Below, one piece after another: positions 11,298-21,696 of a stretch of DNA of 64,000 nt; position 1 is the first letter of the stretch, and every line of letters begins with the position of its first letter. The DNA is taken from contig CM055884.1 in assembly GCA_029582165.1 (NCBI GenBank), positions 14,898,537 to 14,962,536 of the forward strand, given 5' to 3'. Below the pieces are notes generated by a model. That model saw only the letters and a list, made by a program, of their open reading frames with translations, was not told where the DNA came from and did not search any database. The position numbers were made by a program, and so were the translations under genes. The DNA is from Portulaca oleracea. Taxonomy: Eukaryota; Streptophyta; Magnoliopsida; Caryophyllales; Portulacaceae.

Positions 11298-11508
11298 TTA
11301 TACTTCTAGTCCAAAGAACATGTCAAATACATGGCTCCGAGCTAAGTGAGGTATATCTAGTGGTGGTTGCTTCTCCTGACTATGGATAAAAGTGGTCGCC
11401 GTAGTGAACTCCCAGTCTTTGAAATTTTCAAGACCAGCTATGAACACTCTTGTTTTCATATCGTATCGTAGTTTGAGAAAGCCATAATATGGGAAATTAT
11501 CGCCTTCC
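11298..11508 (-). pseudogene. unrecognised coding-like remnant
   Basis: About 70 codons are open on the minus strand, reading LKLRYDMKTRVFIAGLENF and later PPLDIPHLARSHVFDMFFG before a TAA. Another stretch of the same character follows further left (LSNPNFDPSKMVADE near 11215-11255) with stops between. Codon-like composition and the lack of low-complexity bias suggest it was once coding. I do not recognise the family. Its place beside gypsy pol and LTR remnants suggests an element-derived or captured sequence. Confidence 0.4.
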
Positions 11509-11651
11509 CTAAAAAAGTATCAATTTAGCGTCAAGGGATACTATTTGATTGACTAAAGGGTAGGTGTAGATTTGGGATTTTGTCTCGATTTTATGTAATA
11601 TATTGTAACATTTTATTTCACTTTAGTTTAGATACTCGAGTCAATTAATTA

Positions 11652-12578
11652 TGTTATATCACACATTCTTCCATCTCGACAAAAAAAAACCTAAAGCGCT
11701 CATCATTTCATCCATTTCTAATCCTCCCAGAAAAGAACAATTAATTTTTAAGCCAAAAACTACGTTTTTTACATACATAAGCTCACTCTTTCGAACACCA
11801 TTTTTTCTATGGACATTTCTTGGCCAGAATCCTTGTTCGAGCTTAAAGAGCACTCTATAAGCTTTCCAATGAGGCGCTTGAATCACATCAATGAGAAGTC
11901 AAATGAGTGAGTTATGGTCATTTTAAATTGAGTTCTCATGCCAGCCACTTTAACCGGTTGGTTTAAACCTCAACTTTCATCTTTCAGTCAAGGTACAAGA
12001 GGGAAGCACATAACAATATTTGATCCAACCATGTAACTGTCTGATTTTGGGTCTGGGATGTGTATGTCGCGTATTTCCTTCCTTTACCTAGTCCTTCGTC
12101 AACAAGAGTTAGTCTTCGATTGTTGTTATTCCGATCTTATCTAATTTTGTCCCAACTATCATCCCATCATTTTCCTTTATCTGTTAATCCTAAAACCGTC
12201 ACTTTATTCACCCATCACCACTATGAATTGAGCCTTCGGTATCCATTATTCCTCACGCTAAAATTCTACAAGAGCATTGACACAGACGGAATTCTTCTCT
12301 CTTCTCCCCTTTTTTTTCTCTTAGTGTGATATGTGCATTATTGCTGCTTTCAGGTTAGCATTATTATCATTGTCATTTTCCATCTTTTATTGCAACTTGA
12401 TCATGTAGCTCATATTCTGATGATTTATACATGTATAAAATGCAATTTTCAGGTTAGCACGCTTAACTGAGAAGTTCCCAACCGATGAGCTACCTTAAAA
12501 GAAGGTGCACCTTGGTGATATAAGTAGTCATTTCAATGCTCTTAAGCCACACTTAACCATAAAACCCGGGGTGTTACA
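11652..12578 (+). mobile_element. probable solo LTR (gypsy type)
   Basis: Starts TGTTATATCACAC and ends GGGGTGTTACA, a typical pair for plant chromovirus LTRs, with near-matching 5-bp flanks (AATTA at 11647-11651, ATTTA at 12579-12583). No primer site or coding follows, so one LTR is left after recombination. The one-base difference in the flanks leaves some doubt. Confidence 0.55.
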
Positions 12579-13469
12579 ATTTAAGCCCAATCTATGACGG
12601 GTATCATTCTAGCACACATAGAATCACGCAAAGGATCTAGGAAGTCAAGGTCGTTTGGCCTAAGATCCTTCCTAATACACTTTCATTGACTGAAGATCAC
12701 AACTATGTAGCCTATGCGAGGGTTTAGGGTAGATGACCTTGAACCAAAACTGGCCTAATAATCCTTGTTGGACCACCCAGTTTACTTTTTGGTCCGAGTT
12801 GTGTGATGCTCATTTCGTCCGGTCCTTTATGATATTCTTGTACCTGAATGTCTATTGTATCTTTCACTCAGATCTGAGCCACAAAAAAAATCGCGCATAA
12901 AAAAATGATGACAAATCCCATCGTGACTCGATCTGAATGGTGGCTCGAGGTCTTCCTTAAAATGAACATTGCCCCCAACGATGGCCCAAAACGTCCTCCA
13001 AGCACCCAGATCCACCTTTAGATGAATCAAGTTGCCGAGTTTGAACCGTGGAGAAGGAATGGTGGCTTCAAGCCAGTCGGGAACCATAGGTGGACTAAAA
13101 CGGGACCGACCCCGATATTCTTTTGTGGACACTTTTTCTTGTCGTTCAGACTTCTAAACGTCCGCGGGACGGGGGATTGGTACTGGGGTTTACTTTTAAA
13201 AACTCTTTAAGGATACATATTTCATGAATAATAGTTGTAAAATTATCTTCCCTTTACTTGACGCATCCCGTGAATCATTAAACTAAACTTTTAATAGTGA
13301 ACATCCACTTGTTCCAACTCTTTTAAGATTAATTCAAATTGTTCACGAGATGTTAGGCTCGAAGGAAAGCAATTTAGGCAACCATTATTTAGAAACACAT
13401 AAATTCACCCTAAATTTGCATCAGTACATTGTAAAACAATATTAAACAACGTTTATGCAATCCCGATGT
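12579..13469. other. unassigned stretch, no gene supported
   Basis: A minus-strand frame of 101 codons (12827-13132) and an overlapping plus frame of 62 codons (13022-13210) are present, but neither shows a recognisable domain. The stretch is probably internal sequence of the neighbouring decayed gypsy elements. Confidence 0.4.
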
Positions 13470-14828
13470 GTTTTAGTTCGAAAAGGAGTCGCCACCCGAA
13501 TTTTTAAGAGAAAAGCCAAGAAAAACTAGAAAAGAAAATAAGGACTCTGTCTACGAAACCAAGAAGTGGATTCGGGGGTAAGGTTACGAACTCGACGGGT
13601 AGGAACCTTTTGACTCCGCCTCTCACAAAAGGAAAAACTCTACTAAAAGTTATAAAGACTGCTTTTAATAAAGTTTGGAAAGGAAATAAATAAGAACTTT
13701 AACATGGCTATTTCATTCCACATGCCAAAGAGATTAAAAAAAAGGTACAACATATACACTTCATTTACATGAAAAAGAAACACCTAAAAGCTTACATTGT
13801 GACATTAAACAAGAAGCCTTGCCTAGCTTTGAAGAAGCTCCTTTGAATGCTTAAAACAACCCTCTTCAAGATGCCAAAGTAGTGTCGAAATATGGATGAA
13901 AATGTTATGGGAAAGGGATGGAAAGGGGTGCTTTTTGTTGTGTTTTTAATTTGGATGGTATAAGTTAGGTTTTTTGAGGAGATTTGGTGGAGTTTATGTA
14001 GGGATAATAGTAGATGGAATAAGGATAGAGATTAGAGGTTTAGGAAGAGGGAAGAAAGATGATTATTATGGTGGTAGGATTAGAGATGGTAAGACTATGG
14101 TGGAGATTAGGGATATGATAGTATGGAGATTAAGAGAGATGATGGGAGAAATAAGAGAATAAAAGATAAGTGAAAGATGGATTAAGATATTGAGTGAATT
14201 GGTGAGTGAGTGAAGGAATGAGAGAATAAGTTGGTGATAGAATGAGTGAAGGATTGAGTGAATGATGGAGTGTGTTTGGCTTCAAGAGAGGTAGTATTTA
14301 TAGGTGAAGGAGAAGCTTCAAGATACATGAACATACATGCATTCCCCAAATTCGTAGTCAATAGCTATCAATCTTCCCATACTTCAAGGTGGCCAAGGGA
14401 GTGTATGTGGTGGTCACCAGCTCATGGAGGAATGTACCTGGTGTGAAAGTCTTTAAGGCCGATATGGCTTTGTCCATGCATCCCTTGGTCAGCAAGTGAG
14501 AAAGGGAGGGCAATGAAAATAGCTTGTTCACACCTTTGGATGGTGGATGCTTATTTGAGCAAAAATGAATGTTTTTGTGAGGTTTTGAACTTGAGACCTC
14601 TTGCATGTGTTTTATGTAGCCTTTGCATTGCTTGCATAGCTTGCATGGCTTCATTTTTCTATGTAAGTTGTGCATGCAATAATCCAATCTTTCACATGTG
14701 ATAATGCATGTGTTCTTATACGATTTTGTGCATGTAAAGTGTATGCTAATAAGCTTATCGACCCATCTTCTCCTCTTTATTCGTTCACTTCCATCTTTAT
14801 TCTTATGCTCAAACACTCAGCGCCTACA
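13470..14828 (-). repeat. gypsy LTR 'B'
   Basis: On the minus strand it starts TGTAGGCGCTGAG (14828), preceded by a purine-rich AAGAAGGGGAGTATAAA like a polypurine tract, which makes it a 3' LTR. The left edge near 13470 is approximate (GAGTCGCCACCCG). It matches LTR 'A' at 6531-10077 minus its insertion. Long purine-rich stretches (13960-14270) lie inside it. Confidence 0.7.
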
Positions 14829-15259
14829 ACTTTATACTCCCCTTCTTGAAAAAGAGTTGTCCTCAACTCTTAGGAGTTCAAAATTTTTCGCATCCTCATG
14901 TGAAACCAAAAGTACTCCATCAACCGGAGTAAGATGACGCTCAGGGACCTGCCCTTCAAGTAGGTGTAGCAATTCTGGAAGGAATGAGGGGTCGGTTCAC
15001 CACGATAAAGCACCCGCACACGTCTCCCACTCATCAACTTTTTGTGTACAATAAGGAAATCTTCACACGAGAGATCGAGGTCAAGGCTACTCAGGGATGC
15101 CTTTTCCTCGTTCATTTCCGACGTGGAAGGAATCGAGCTCGGATGAGTGGTCATGAACGCGCCAACTCGATAGATAGTCTTGGGAGTGGCCGAGCACGAC
15201 TTGACACTTTCAAGAACATTGTAGAGTCTGGTAGGAGTTTTGGGTAAGGTGAGGGACAA
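14829..15259 (-). pseudogene. pol: gypsy pol remnant next to LTR B
   Basis: A 129-residue minus frame ends near RKILNS, and beyond a stop the same frame reads ELRTTLFQEGE. This resembles the short acidic tail (LRxNPxxEGED) that ends pol in the related element near 50600. It lies directly upstream of the 3' LTR, as the pol end should. The body of the frame is not recognisable; protease lies only 200 bp further upstream, so RT, RNase H and most of the integrase have been deleted. Confidence 0.45.
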
Positions 15260-15444
15260 AGGGTGGAGGTTAGAAATTTTTGTGGAGCTAAGGATCGCTC
15301 AACCTCACTACGCCCACCTCTTCGCTAGAGTAAAGCCTGATGTGGCTTCCCTTCGCTCAAATCGCTCTTGTCCCGTGTTTCACTCTTTTAGAGGTCTCTC
15401 TTCTCACTTTCCACCCTAGTTTGTAGTATATCAGTTTCGGACGG

Positions 15445-15791
15445 CTAAGGGAACGAGTTTGATTTTCTCTTCTCCCATACGGATAGTGTAGTTATTCTTT
15501 CGGCCGTCGTGGATACCATGTCGATCAAATTTCCAAGGTCTACCAAGTAGCAAATGGAATGCATGTATGAGCACAACATCACAAAGAACACTATCCTCAT
15601 AAGGGTCAATGGAGAAAGAGACCAAGGCTTGTTGGTTACCTCAACGTCGCCGCCATCATTTAGCCCTTGTAAGCTATATGTTTGAGGATAAGCCACGACC
15701 GACAATCTAAGCTTCTCAACCATGTAGGTAGAGGCCAAGTTGGCGCAACTCCCACTGTCGATGATGACTAATACATAACATCCTTTTCCTG

Positions 15792-15822
<31 letters not shown>

Positions 15823-15864
15823 CTCTAGTATTGGCCCACTAACGCATGGTATGAGGGAGTCCAA
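15445..15864 (-). pseudogene. pr: gypsy aspartic protease remnant
   Basis: The frame contains the active-site block VIIDSGSCANLAS, then YMVEKLRL and YSLQGLNDGG. This matches the protease at 53228-53842 (LIIDGWSCTNVAS, YMVEKLGL, YSLKWLND). Here the Asp-Ser-Gly catalytic triplet is intact, while the other copy has Asp-Gly-Trp. The frame shifts near 15600: the continuation (LLGRPWKFDRHGIHDGRKN) is found in the overlapping frame 15431-15625. A CAA/GTT repeat (about 15798-15821) encodes a run of Cys upstream of the site, clearly a microsatellite expansion. Confidence 0.75.
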
Positions 15865-16149
15865 ATGTAGGCTGTCTTACCTCTCGCCCCCCCCCCCCCG
15901 GAATGTTCGGAAATACATGAAGAGACTAATTCCTACGGACCCACGAGGCCAAATCTTTTAAAAGCGTAGAAATAAACATTTCAAAAACCAATTGAAAAAC
16001 AACTAGGGAAGCCAAGATTTTTTTAAAAAAAATAAGTAAATAAATGTTATACCTTAGTGCTCTAGGTAGATTGAAATTAAGCCAAAGGGTTGTAAGTACC
16101 TGAAAAATAGAAACACAAGAAAGACACAAGAGGCGTAGGAAAAGGCACA
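15865..16149. other. unassigned, with a poly-C tract
   Basis: A run of about 13 C (15886-15898) is followed by AT-rich sequence. No gene, element end or domain was recognised. Confidence 0.5.
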
Positions 16150-16461
16150 AGCTACTGGTAACCTCTCAACCCTCTCATCCGGCTACCTTAATGCTAGCCC
16201 GGCATAAGCTGCTATCAGCTGTCATGTCCTCCATAAAGCCTATTCACTTTATATCATGTTGAATAACATCTGTGATAGAATTCCTTGGTGTCCCATGGTC
16301 GCGTTTTAGTTGCAACAATGCAACTTTTTCACATCTCCGAACTAGGGCATCTGCACTTCTCCTGAGCACATGATCAAATAAATCTAATTAGTCTATTCTC
16401 TCATAGCTTGTCTTAAACAAAGGCCACCCAAATGCATTGCAATACACATCGTTCGTAATCC
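16150..16461 (-). pseudogene. LINE (L1-like) reverse-transcriptase C-terminal remnant, left part
   Basis: On the minus strand the translation reads QDRITNDVYCNAFG, FDHVLRRSADALVRRCEKV, LKRDHGTPRNSI and EDMTADSSLCRASIKVAG. This is the C-terminal region of plant LINE ORF2 (WFGHVxRRPxxAPVRR, then a KRGRGRPKK-like stretch, then LTEDMTxDRxxWRxxIRV). Stops are frequent. It joins in order with the fragment at 18695-18900 once the TSD-bounded insertion between them is set aside. Confidence 0.75.
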
Positions 16462-16689
16462 TATCCTGTTCGGTCTCAGTTGGAGCCAAATTAAGACCGT
16501 AAATTAAGTATTTTTGTTTGTAATACTCTTCACTCAGTCAGGAATTGGTTTGTTTTGCAGATTTTAATGAAGTTCCCTCAAAAGCAAGTGAAGTGATGAA
16601 GAAAAAATCGGAGAAAAGGAGAAAAAGAGTAGAAAAAGAATTGGAAGGAAGAATTGCAGGCGTTGCAAGCATTCTTCTTATATATTTTT

Positions 16690-17610
16690 TTATGATATCC
16701 GGCGATCAAGACAATCCCTGTGAAACTCTTTCATTTCCGTTAGGTCTTCCTACGAAGCAAATAGCATTTTCTATTGATTTGTCCCCTAGACTGGACTTAT
16801 TCTGATTCCGAATTATCTATCGTTACCCTTACGTTGGGCTGTACCTTCCTCAGGTGTCAAATGTGATGCTGTACCTGGTCGTTTAAATCAGACCTCTATT
16901 TTGGTACAACGAGAAGGAGTTTACTATGGTCAGTGCAGTGAAATTTGTGGAACTAATCATGCTTTTATGCGTGCGCCCGAAAACATAGGCCGACTGCTGA
17001 GCCCACTCTGGCTCAGCCGCACCACCCGGGGTGCGAGCCACCCGAAAAGCAAGCTTTTACAGCGAGCGGCTGGAGCAGTAGGGAGCCGAGGAGCAAGGCA
17101 GTAGATAAGTGCGAAAAAGGGGCCAGGCTCCCGGTGAAGCAGAGAAGACGGTTAGGATAACGAACTTGAAACGCGGAGCCCGAGCGGCCGGCGAGCGAGT
17201 GGTTAGTGACCAATAGCGAATAGGGAGTGGGTTTGGTTTGAACATAGGCTCAAACATGATTTGAAGGGTCCTAGCTATGTCATGCGTTCAATAAAAAATC
17301 AGGAAACCTGCAGGGATGACAAAAAGAGGGCGCTTTCCTGTGTTGCACTGAAAAAAAAGGCTCTAAGAAGAACGTCTTCTCTTATCTTAGGTTTCTTCCT
17401 TCTGCGCCCGCCGCCACCCGGCCCGCATTAGAAGAGAAGATTAGCAAAGCGGGAAAAGAAAAAAAGAAGGGAGAGAAGCATCTTATTCTCTTTGCGAGAA
17501 CTTCCCGATCAAAGAAGCATTCGGAACAGGCTCGAGTGAAATGGCCCACAAGCAACACACGCTGGCCCAACTCCAAGCATTTACGATAGTCAATTCCACA
17601 GCAAGCCACG
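16690..17610 (+). other. mitochondrial DNA segment (NUMT) inside the LTR
   Basis: The core is a cox2 exon piece (16835-16969). The 640 bases after it are GC-rich and of the kind seen in angiosperm mitochondrial intergenic DNA (purine-rich runs, CCCGGGG and GAGCC blocks), unlike the AT-rich neighbourhood. Both edges are uncertain: GAATTGCAG occurs near each (about 16653 and 17610), which might be an LTR microhomology at the junctions. The part before 16835 is not identified as mitochondrial. Confidence 0.6.
16835..16969 (+). pseudogene. cox2: cox2 fragment (cytochrome c oxidase subunit 2), 45 codons
   Basis: The frame gives [19 protein letters not shown], then [10 protein letters not shown] and [12 protein letters not shown]. 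The last block is the CuA copper site of subunit 2, which accepts electrons from cytochrome c in mitochondria. The fragment covers only the C-terminal CuA region: upstream it breaks at the Trp codon, downstream after the ligand Met, where the sequence departs from cox2. The Ser at SSGV is TCA; plant cox2 mRNA is known to be edited to Leu at this place, so an unedited TCA points to transfer as DNA and not through edited RNA. It cannot function as a gene. Confidence 0.88.
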
Positions 17611-18694
17611 CGAATTGCAGCAGCAATTTACTTCATGACCTAGCACCATATGCACGCTGGCAGCGGTAGCAACTTCACGCAGCAAACGGCAACATACTCA
17701 GACTCACTAACAGCGACCATGTTCCCCTCGGTAGGATCCAAGGCTGTAGGTGTAAGTTGTGCGCCGCTGCAAACGTCGATCCCCTGCCCCCAACGTCTAA
17801 CATCGGAAATCAAGACCGATCATATGATTTGCTACCAGCGGACATCGAGCACGCTCCTAGCGCCCAAGTTAGACGCCACCAAAGAGAGCCAAACTCATAC
17901 CCGCTGCCAGCGCCCATAGACGCTGCCAGTGTTCGGGTTTATTTGATGCGCTACTTGTTTTCACACGTAGGGTTTTCCTTTTACCTTCATTATAAATAAA
18001 GCCCCCTTTTTAGACAAACGCAAGCAGTTTTTATTTTATTAGTCTTTACTTAGGTTTAATTTAAGTTCTTCTAGTTTTCTTTCAATTCATTGCATTGTAA
18101 GTTACTCTTCTGAATTTTAATTCAAGTCAATTCAAGTTCTTATTCATTCTCATTTTTTACGTTCTTTCTGGCCAATTTCAATTTCATTAGTATGAGTTCC
18201 CACAAAATTCCACCTTTTTAGTGAAGAGGAGGCTTAAGGTTCCCAGAATTCTCCCTTTAAGTGAGGATCCGGGCAGTCTTAGTAATACGAATCACGTTTT
18301 TCTTGTTTGTTGGGGAGAAGATCAATGATTCAAGATTCAAGAGGAGAAGATTTGTATAGAGTAATTTGCAGTTCAGGTTAATGTTTTCAGCCTTAAATTC
18401 AGTATTAGATTCAGTTTTTCTATTTATTGCTATTACTTGCTTTCTTAAATATGAATTCCCCTTCTTAGTTTAAAATTTCTAGTTCATGTTAGATTAGGTT
18501 AAGTTTATTTTTTAATTCATGTTCTTCATAGTAACTGTTGCTTTCAATTCATGCTTAGTTTAATTTCATTGTTTTAGTTATTTATTGCTTTCAAATTTTA
18601 ACCCTACCAAACCAATTTCCTAAACCTGACACACCATCCCTGTGGATACGACAACCCCTACTCTAAAACCCAAAATACACACCCGAACATATCC

Positions 18695-18900
18695 AACTTA
18701 GTGTACTTACAAATCCATCAAACCATCCTCATTTCCGCCACATTTAACCTTTGACAATGTGACTTCTTGATTGCCCACCACTCTATATCGTAGAGCATGG
18801 CAGGACTAATAACCATCTCACAAAGCTTACATTCAGGATTACGCGGTATCCTCTTATCGAAGCTTAATAATGTCTTAACACATATGTGCATGTATTTTCC
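18695..18900 (-). pseudogene. LINE (L1-like) ORF2 remnant, right part
   Basis: The frame reads DKRIPRNPECKLCEM, then VISPAMLYDIEWWAIKK and LNVAEMRMV. This is the plant LINE ORF2 stretch just upstream of the fragment at 16150-16461 (family pattern RxxPAMLYGxECW, then VAEMRMLRW). After a stop it runs on through W-I-C-K-Y-T-K-L-D to the TATCC duplication. Its right side meets the copia element at 18918. Confidence 0.8.
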
Positions 18901-18917
18901 TAAAAACACGTACAAGT

Positions 18918-19606
18918 TGTTGGAAATATTTCAAGAGTATAAGATAAGAATATAGCCAAAAGAATTATATATTACAAGTAAAAGGATCATATATAAGTAA
19001 ATCGTCAAGAATATGATCAACACGGGTGAAACTGGAATCAACACGGGTCGTGTTGGCTTCTAGAGAGCAAGGAAAATGTTCCTGGGCTCAACACGGGTCG
19101 TGTTGGAACAACACGGGTCGTGTTGCACCCAACACGGATCGTGTTGGAACCCAGAACAGTTTTAAATGCTAACGGCTATATGATTTTGTGTAATTAGTGT
19201 TTGATATTCTTAAAGCACGATTATTATGAGATTGCAATAGCTATATGACTTGACTTGGTCAAGGTCATATTAAGATCATGATCCTCCATTAAAGTCCCTT
19301 GATTACCCTTTTACTAGGGTATCCTAAGGGGGTTGGAAGTCTCCTATAAATAGGAGACATTACCAAGCTATTTGACACACCATTCTAAGCAATCACATCT
19401 TCATTCTTGTCTAGACTGCATCTATACTTGAGGGATTCAAGTGAGAGACTATTATTTTGAGTATTACAAGTGCTAAGCTTTATCCCTTTGAACATTTACG
19501 GTATAGTAAATAGTTCTCAAGGAAAGTGAGTGTTAAGACACGACTCTTAGCGTTATCCAAGCGAGTTTCCATGTTTCATATACCGTTTACTCCCTTTCCT
19601 CCAACA
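18918..19606 (+). repeat. 5' LTR of the copia element
   Basis: TGTTGGAAAT...CTCCAACA, with 6-bp inverted ends. Between about 19020 and 19145 it carries four near-perfect copies of the palindrome CAACACGGGTCGTGTTG plus a half copy. TATAAATAGGAG near 19344 is a likely TATA box. Confidence 0.95.
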
Positions 19607-19626
19607 ATCTTAAGAACTATTTAGAA

Positions 19627-20520
19627 ATGGCCTCACTTCGTGATATGTCTAGCAATTTCCAAAAGCTAGAGCGCTTTGAAGGAGTGGATTTCCGACATTG
19701 GCAAAGCAAGATGCATTTCATGCTAACGACTCTCAATGTGGCATATGTGCTTAACATTGAGATCTCTCCCAAGGTGAATCAAGAACCTTCGGCCGAGAAG
19801 GTAACAACCGAGGAGTCTCCAAAAGAAGATGCAACCGCCAAGACTTCCACGGGAGATGGAGGCAAGGAACAAGGAAAATACAAGGTGCCCATGGAAGATG
19901 CGGAGGCTACTCGGCAAAGGCTAAAGATGGAGAATGACGACTACATATGTAGAGGATGCATTGTCAACGGGATGAGCGACACCCTCTTCGATGTTTATCA
20001 ACATGTGGAGACGGCAAAGAAACTTTGGGAGATGCTTGAGGCTAAGTACATGTCGGAAGATGCGTCAAGTAAGAATTTTCTTGTTAGTCAATTCATGAAA
20101 TTTAAGATGGATGATAATAGGAAAATTCTAGATCAATTCCATGAGATTCAACGTATTTTAAGTAACTTCAAGCAACACAATTTGAATATGGATGAATCTA
20201 TAATTGTATCCTCTATTATTGACAAGCTACCTTCTTCTTGGAATGTGACTAAAAGAACTCTCATGCACCGGAAAGAGGCTATGTCTCTTGAAGGTTTGGC
20301 TAACCATCTTCGGATTGAAGAGGAGTTACGCCTACAAGATGGTTCCAAATAGCAATCTAAGGTCCATATGGTGCAAGAGAATAAGGGAAACAAGAATAAG
20401 AACAAGAGCCACAACAAATCTAGCAAGGGAATTCAAAAGCCTAAGTAAGTTTGTTGGGAATGTGGCAAACCGGGGCACACAAAGAGAGAGTGTTACCAAT
20501 GGAAAAAGAAGCATGGTCTT
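19627..20520 (+). pseudogene. gag: copia gag with CCHC knuckle
   Basis: The ORF starts MASLRDMSSNFQKLERFEG 20 bases after the LTR. It carries the copia gag (UBN2-type) signatures FRHWQSKMHFML, LWEMLEAKYMSED, then SSIIDKLPSSWNV. After 241 codons there is a TAG (20350-20352); the same frame continues through a Lys/Asn-rich stretch, a TAA (20446-20448) and the zinc knuckle CWECGKPGHTKREC (about 20455-20496), and then runs on into protease. In an intact copy this would be one polyprotein making the particle shell and binding RNA. The two stops look like later point mutations. Confidence 0.93.
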
Positions 20521-21696
20521 TTGAAAAAAGATACATCTAAGGGTAAGAGTAAGGAAAAGGAACCTAATTCCTTTATAGTCATGATTAAGGATCATATTAA
20601 CATGGTATCCATTGGTTGTAATGATTGGTATATAGACTCGGGTGCGTCAAGGCATGTTTGCGTTGACAAGAGTTTATTCAAGACTCTCAAACCGGCGGAT
20701 GATGGTGTGAAACTCTACATGGGCAACAACCATCCGATGAAAGTTGAAGGCATTGGGCAAGTGGAACTAGTTTTCACTTCCGGTAAAACTTTGCTTTTAA
20801 ATGATATATATTTAGCTCCGGAAGTTTGTAAGAATCTTGTATCCGGTTATCTCCATAGCAAGTTTGGTTTTATGCAAGTTTATGATGGAGATAATTATGT
20901 ACTTTCCAAGGGTGGGACTTTTGTAGGGAAGGGATATGCTTATGTGGAGATGTTTAAATTGAATGCGAAAAGTAATAAAGATGGCATGATTTCCGCTTAT
21001 ATGCATGTGTCTATTTTGAATAAGTCTTTTCTATGGCATGCTAGATTAGGACATGTGAACTTTTCAAAGTTGAAGGAAATGTCTAATCTAGATTTGATTC
21101 CTAAGTTGAATGATGACATAGAAAAATGTAAGACATGCATGCTTAATAAAATCACCAAAAGTTCATTCTCAAGTATAAAAAGAACTTCTAAATTGCTTGA
21201 TTTAATTCATAGTGATTTAGGAGATTTTCATAGTACACCTTCTATGGGTGGTAAGAAGTATTATGTGAGATTCATTGATGATTATTCTAGATATTGTCAA
21301 GTTTATCTTTTAAATTCTAAAGATGAAACACTTGAAAAGTTTATAGTTTACAAAACTAGAAGTGAACTTCAATGTAAGACCTTGATTAAAACTTTAAGAT
21401 CCGATAGGGGAGGGGAAGTTTATGATCCAAAGTTTTTCCAAGAAACGGCCATTGTTCATGAGACAATCGCCCCGTATACACCACAACAAAATGGGGTTGC
21501 GGAAAGGAAAAATAGAACTTTAAAAGAAATGGTGAATTCTATGTTGTCTAACTCCGGTTTAAGTAATGGATTTTGGGGTGAAGCCATATTAACGGCTTGT
21601 TATATTTTGAACAGAGTTCCTTTCAAAGGGAATTCTAGTACCCCGTATGAGTTATGGAACAAAACAAAGTCAAGTCTTAAGTATTTTAAGATTTGA
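20521..21696 (+). pseudogene. pol: copia protease and integrase
   Basis: In frame with gag. Protease active site at WYIDSGASRHVC (about 20626-20661), GAG-pre-integrase block FLWHARLGHVNFSKL, then the integrase core with HSDLGDF, RSDRGGEV and the APYTPQQNGVAERKNRT block, which includes the third acidic residue. Integrase inserts the cDNA and in this superfamily makes 5-bp duplications, as seen here. The frame ends at TGA 21694-21696 after KYFKI and resumes in the same frame downstream (FIGYAQNSKAYRF), so only a point stop interrupts. Confidence 0.94.

Larger units (their letters stand above)
16467..18689 (+). mobile_element. LTR-like insertion with captured or inserted mitochondrial DNA
   Basis: Ends are TGTTCGG and CCGAACA (7-bp perfect inverted termini with TG...CA), flanked by the exact 5-bp duplication TATCC (16462-16466 and 18690-18694). 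The flanks rejoin a continuous LINE sequence, confirming insertion. No gag or pol is present, so this is most likely a solo LTR. The right end contains CCCTGTGGATACGACAACC, a phrase typical of Athila/Tat-type plant gypsy LTR ends. Roughly 16690-17610 looks foreign to the LTR and mitochondrial in origin. The orientation is inferred from that end. Confidence 0.82.

Noticed and set aside
16545..16805. 86-codon Lys/Glu-rich ORF before the cox2 fragment
   Set aside because: It crosses the apparent junction between LTR and inserted DNA, has no domain and is low complexity.
17650..17999. ORFs of 80-89 codons in the right part of the LTR insert
   Set aside because: Two overlapping frames on the same strand with no domain, in GC-rich LTR sequence; probably chance.
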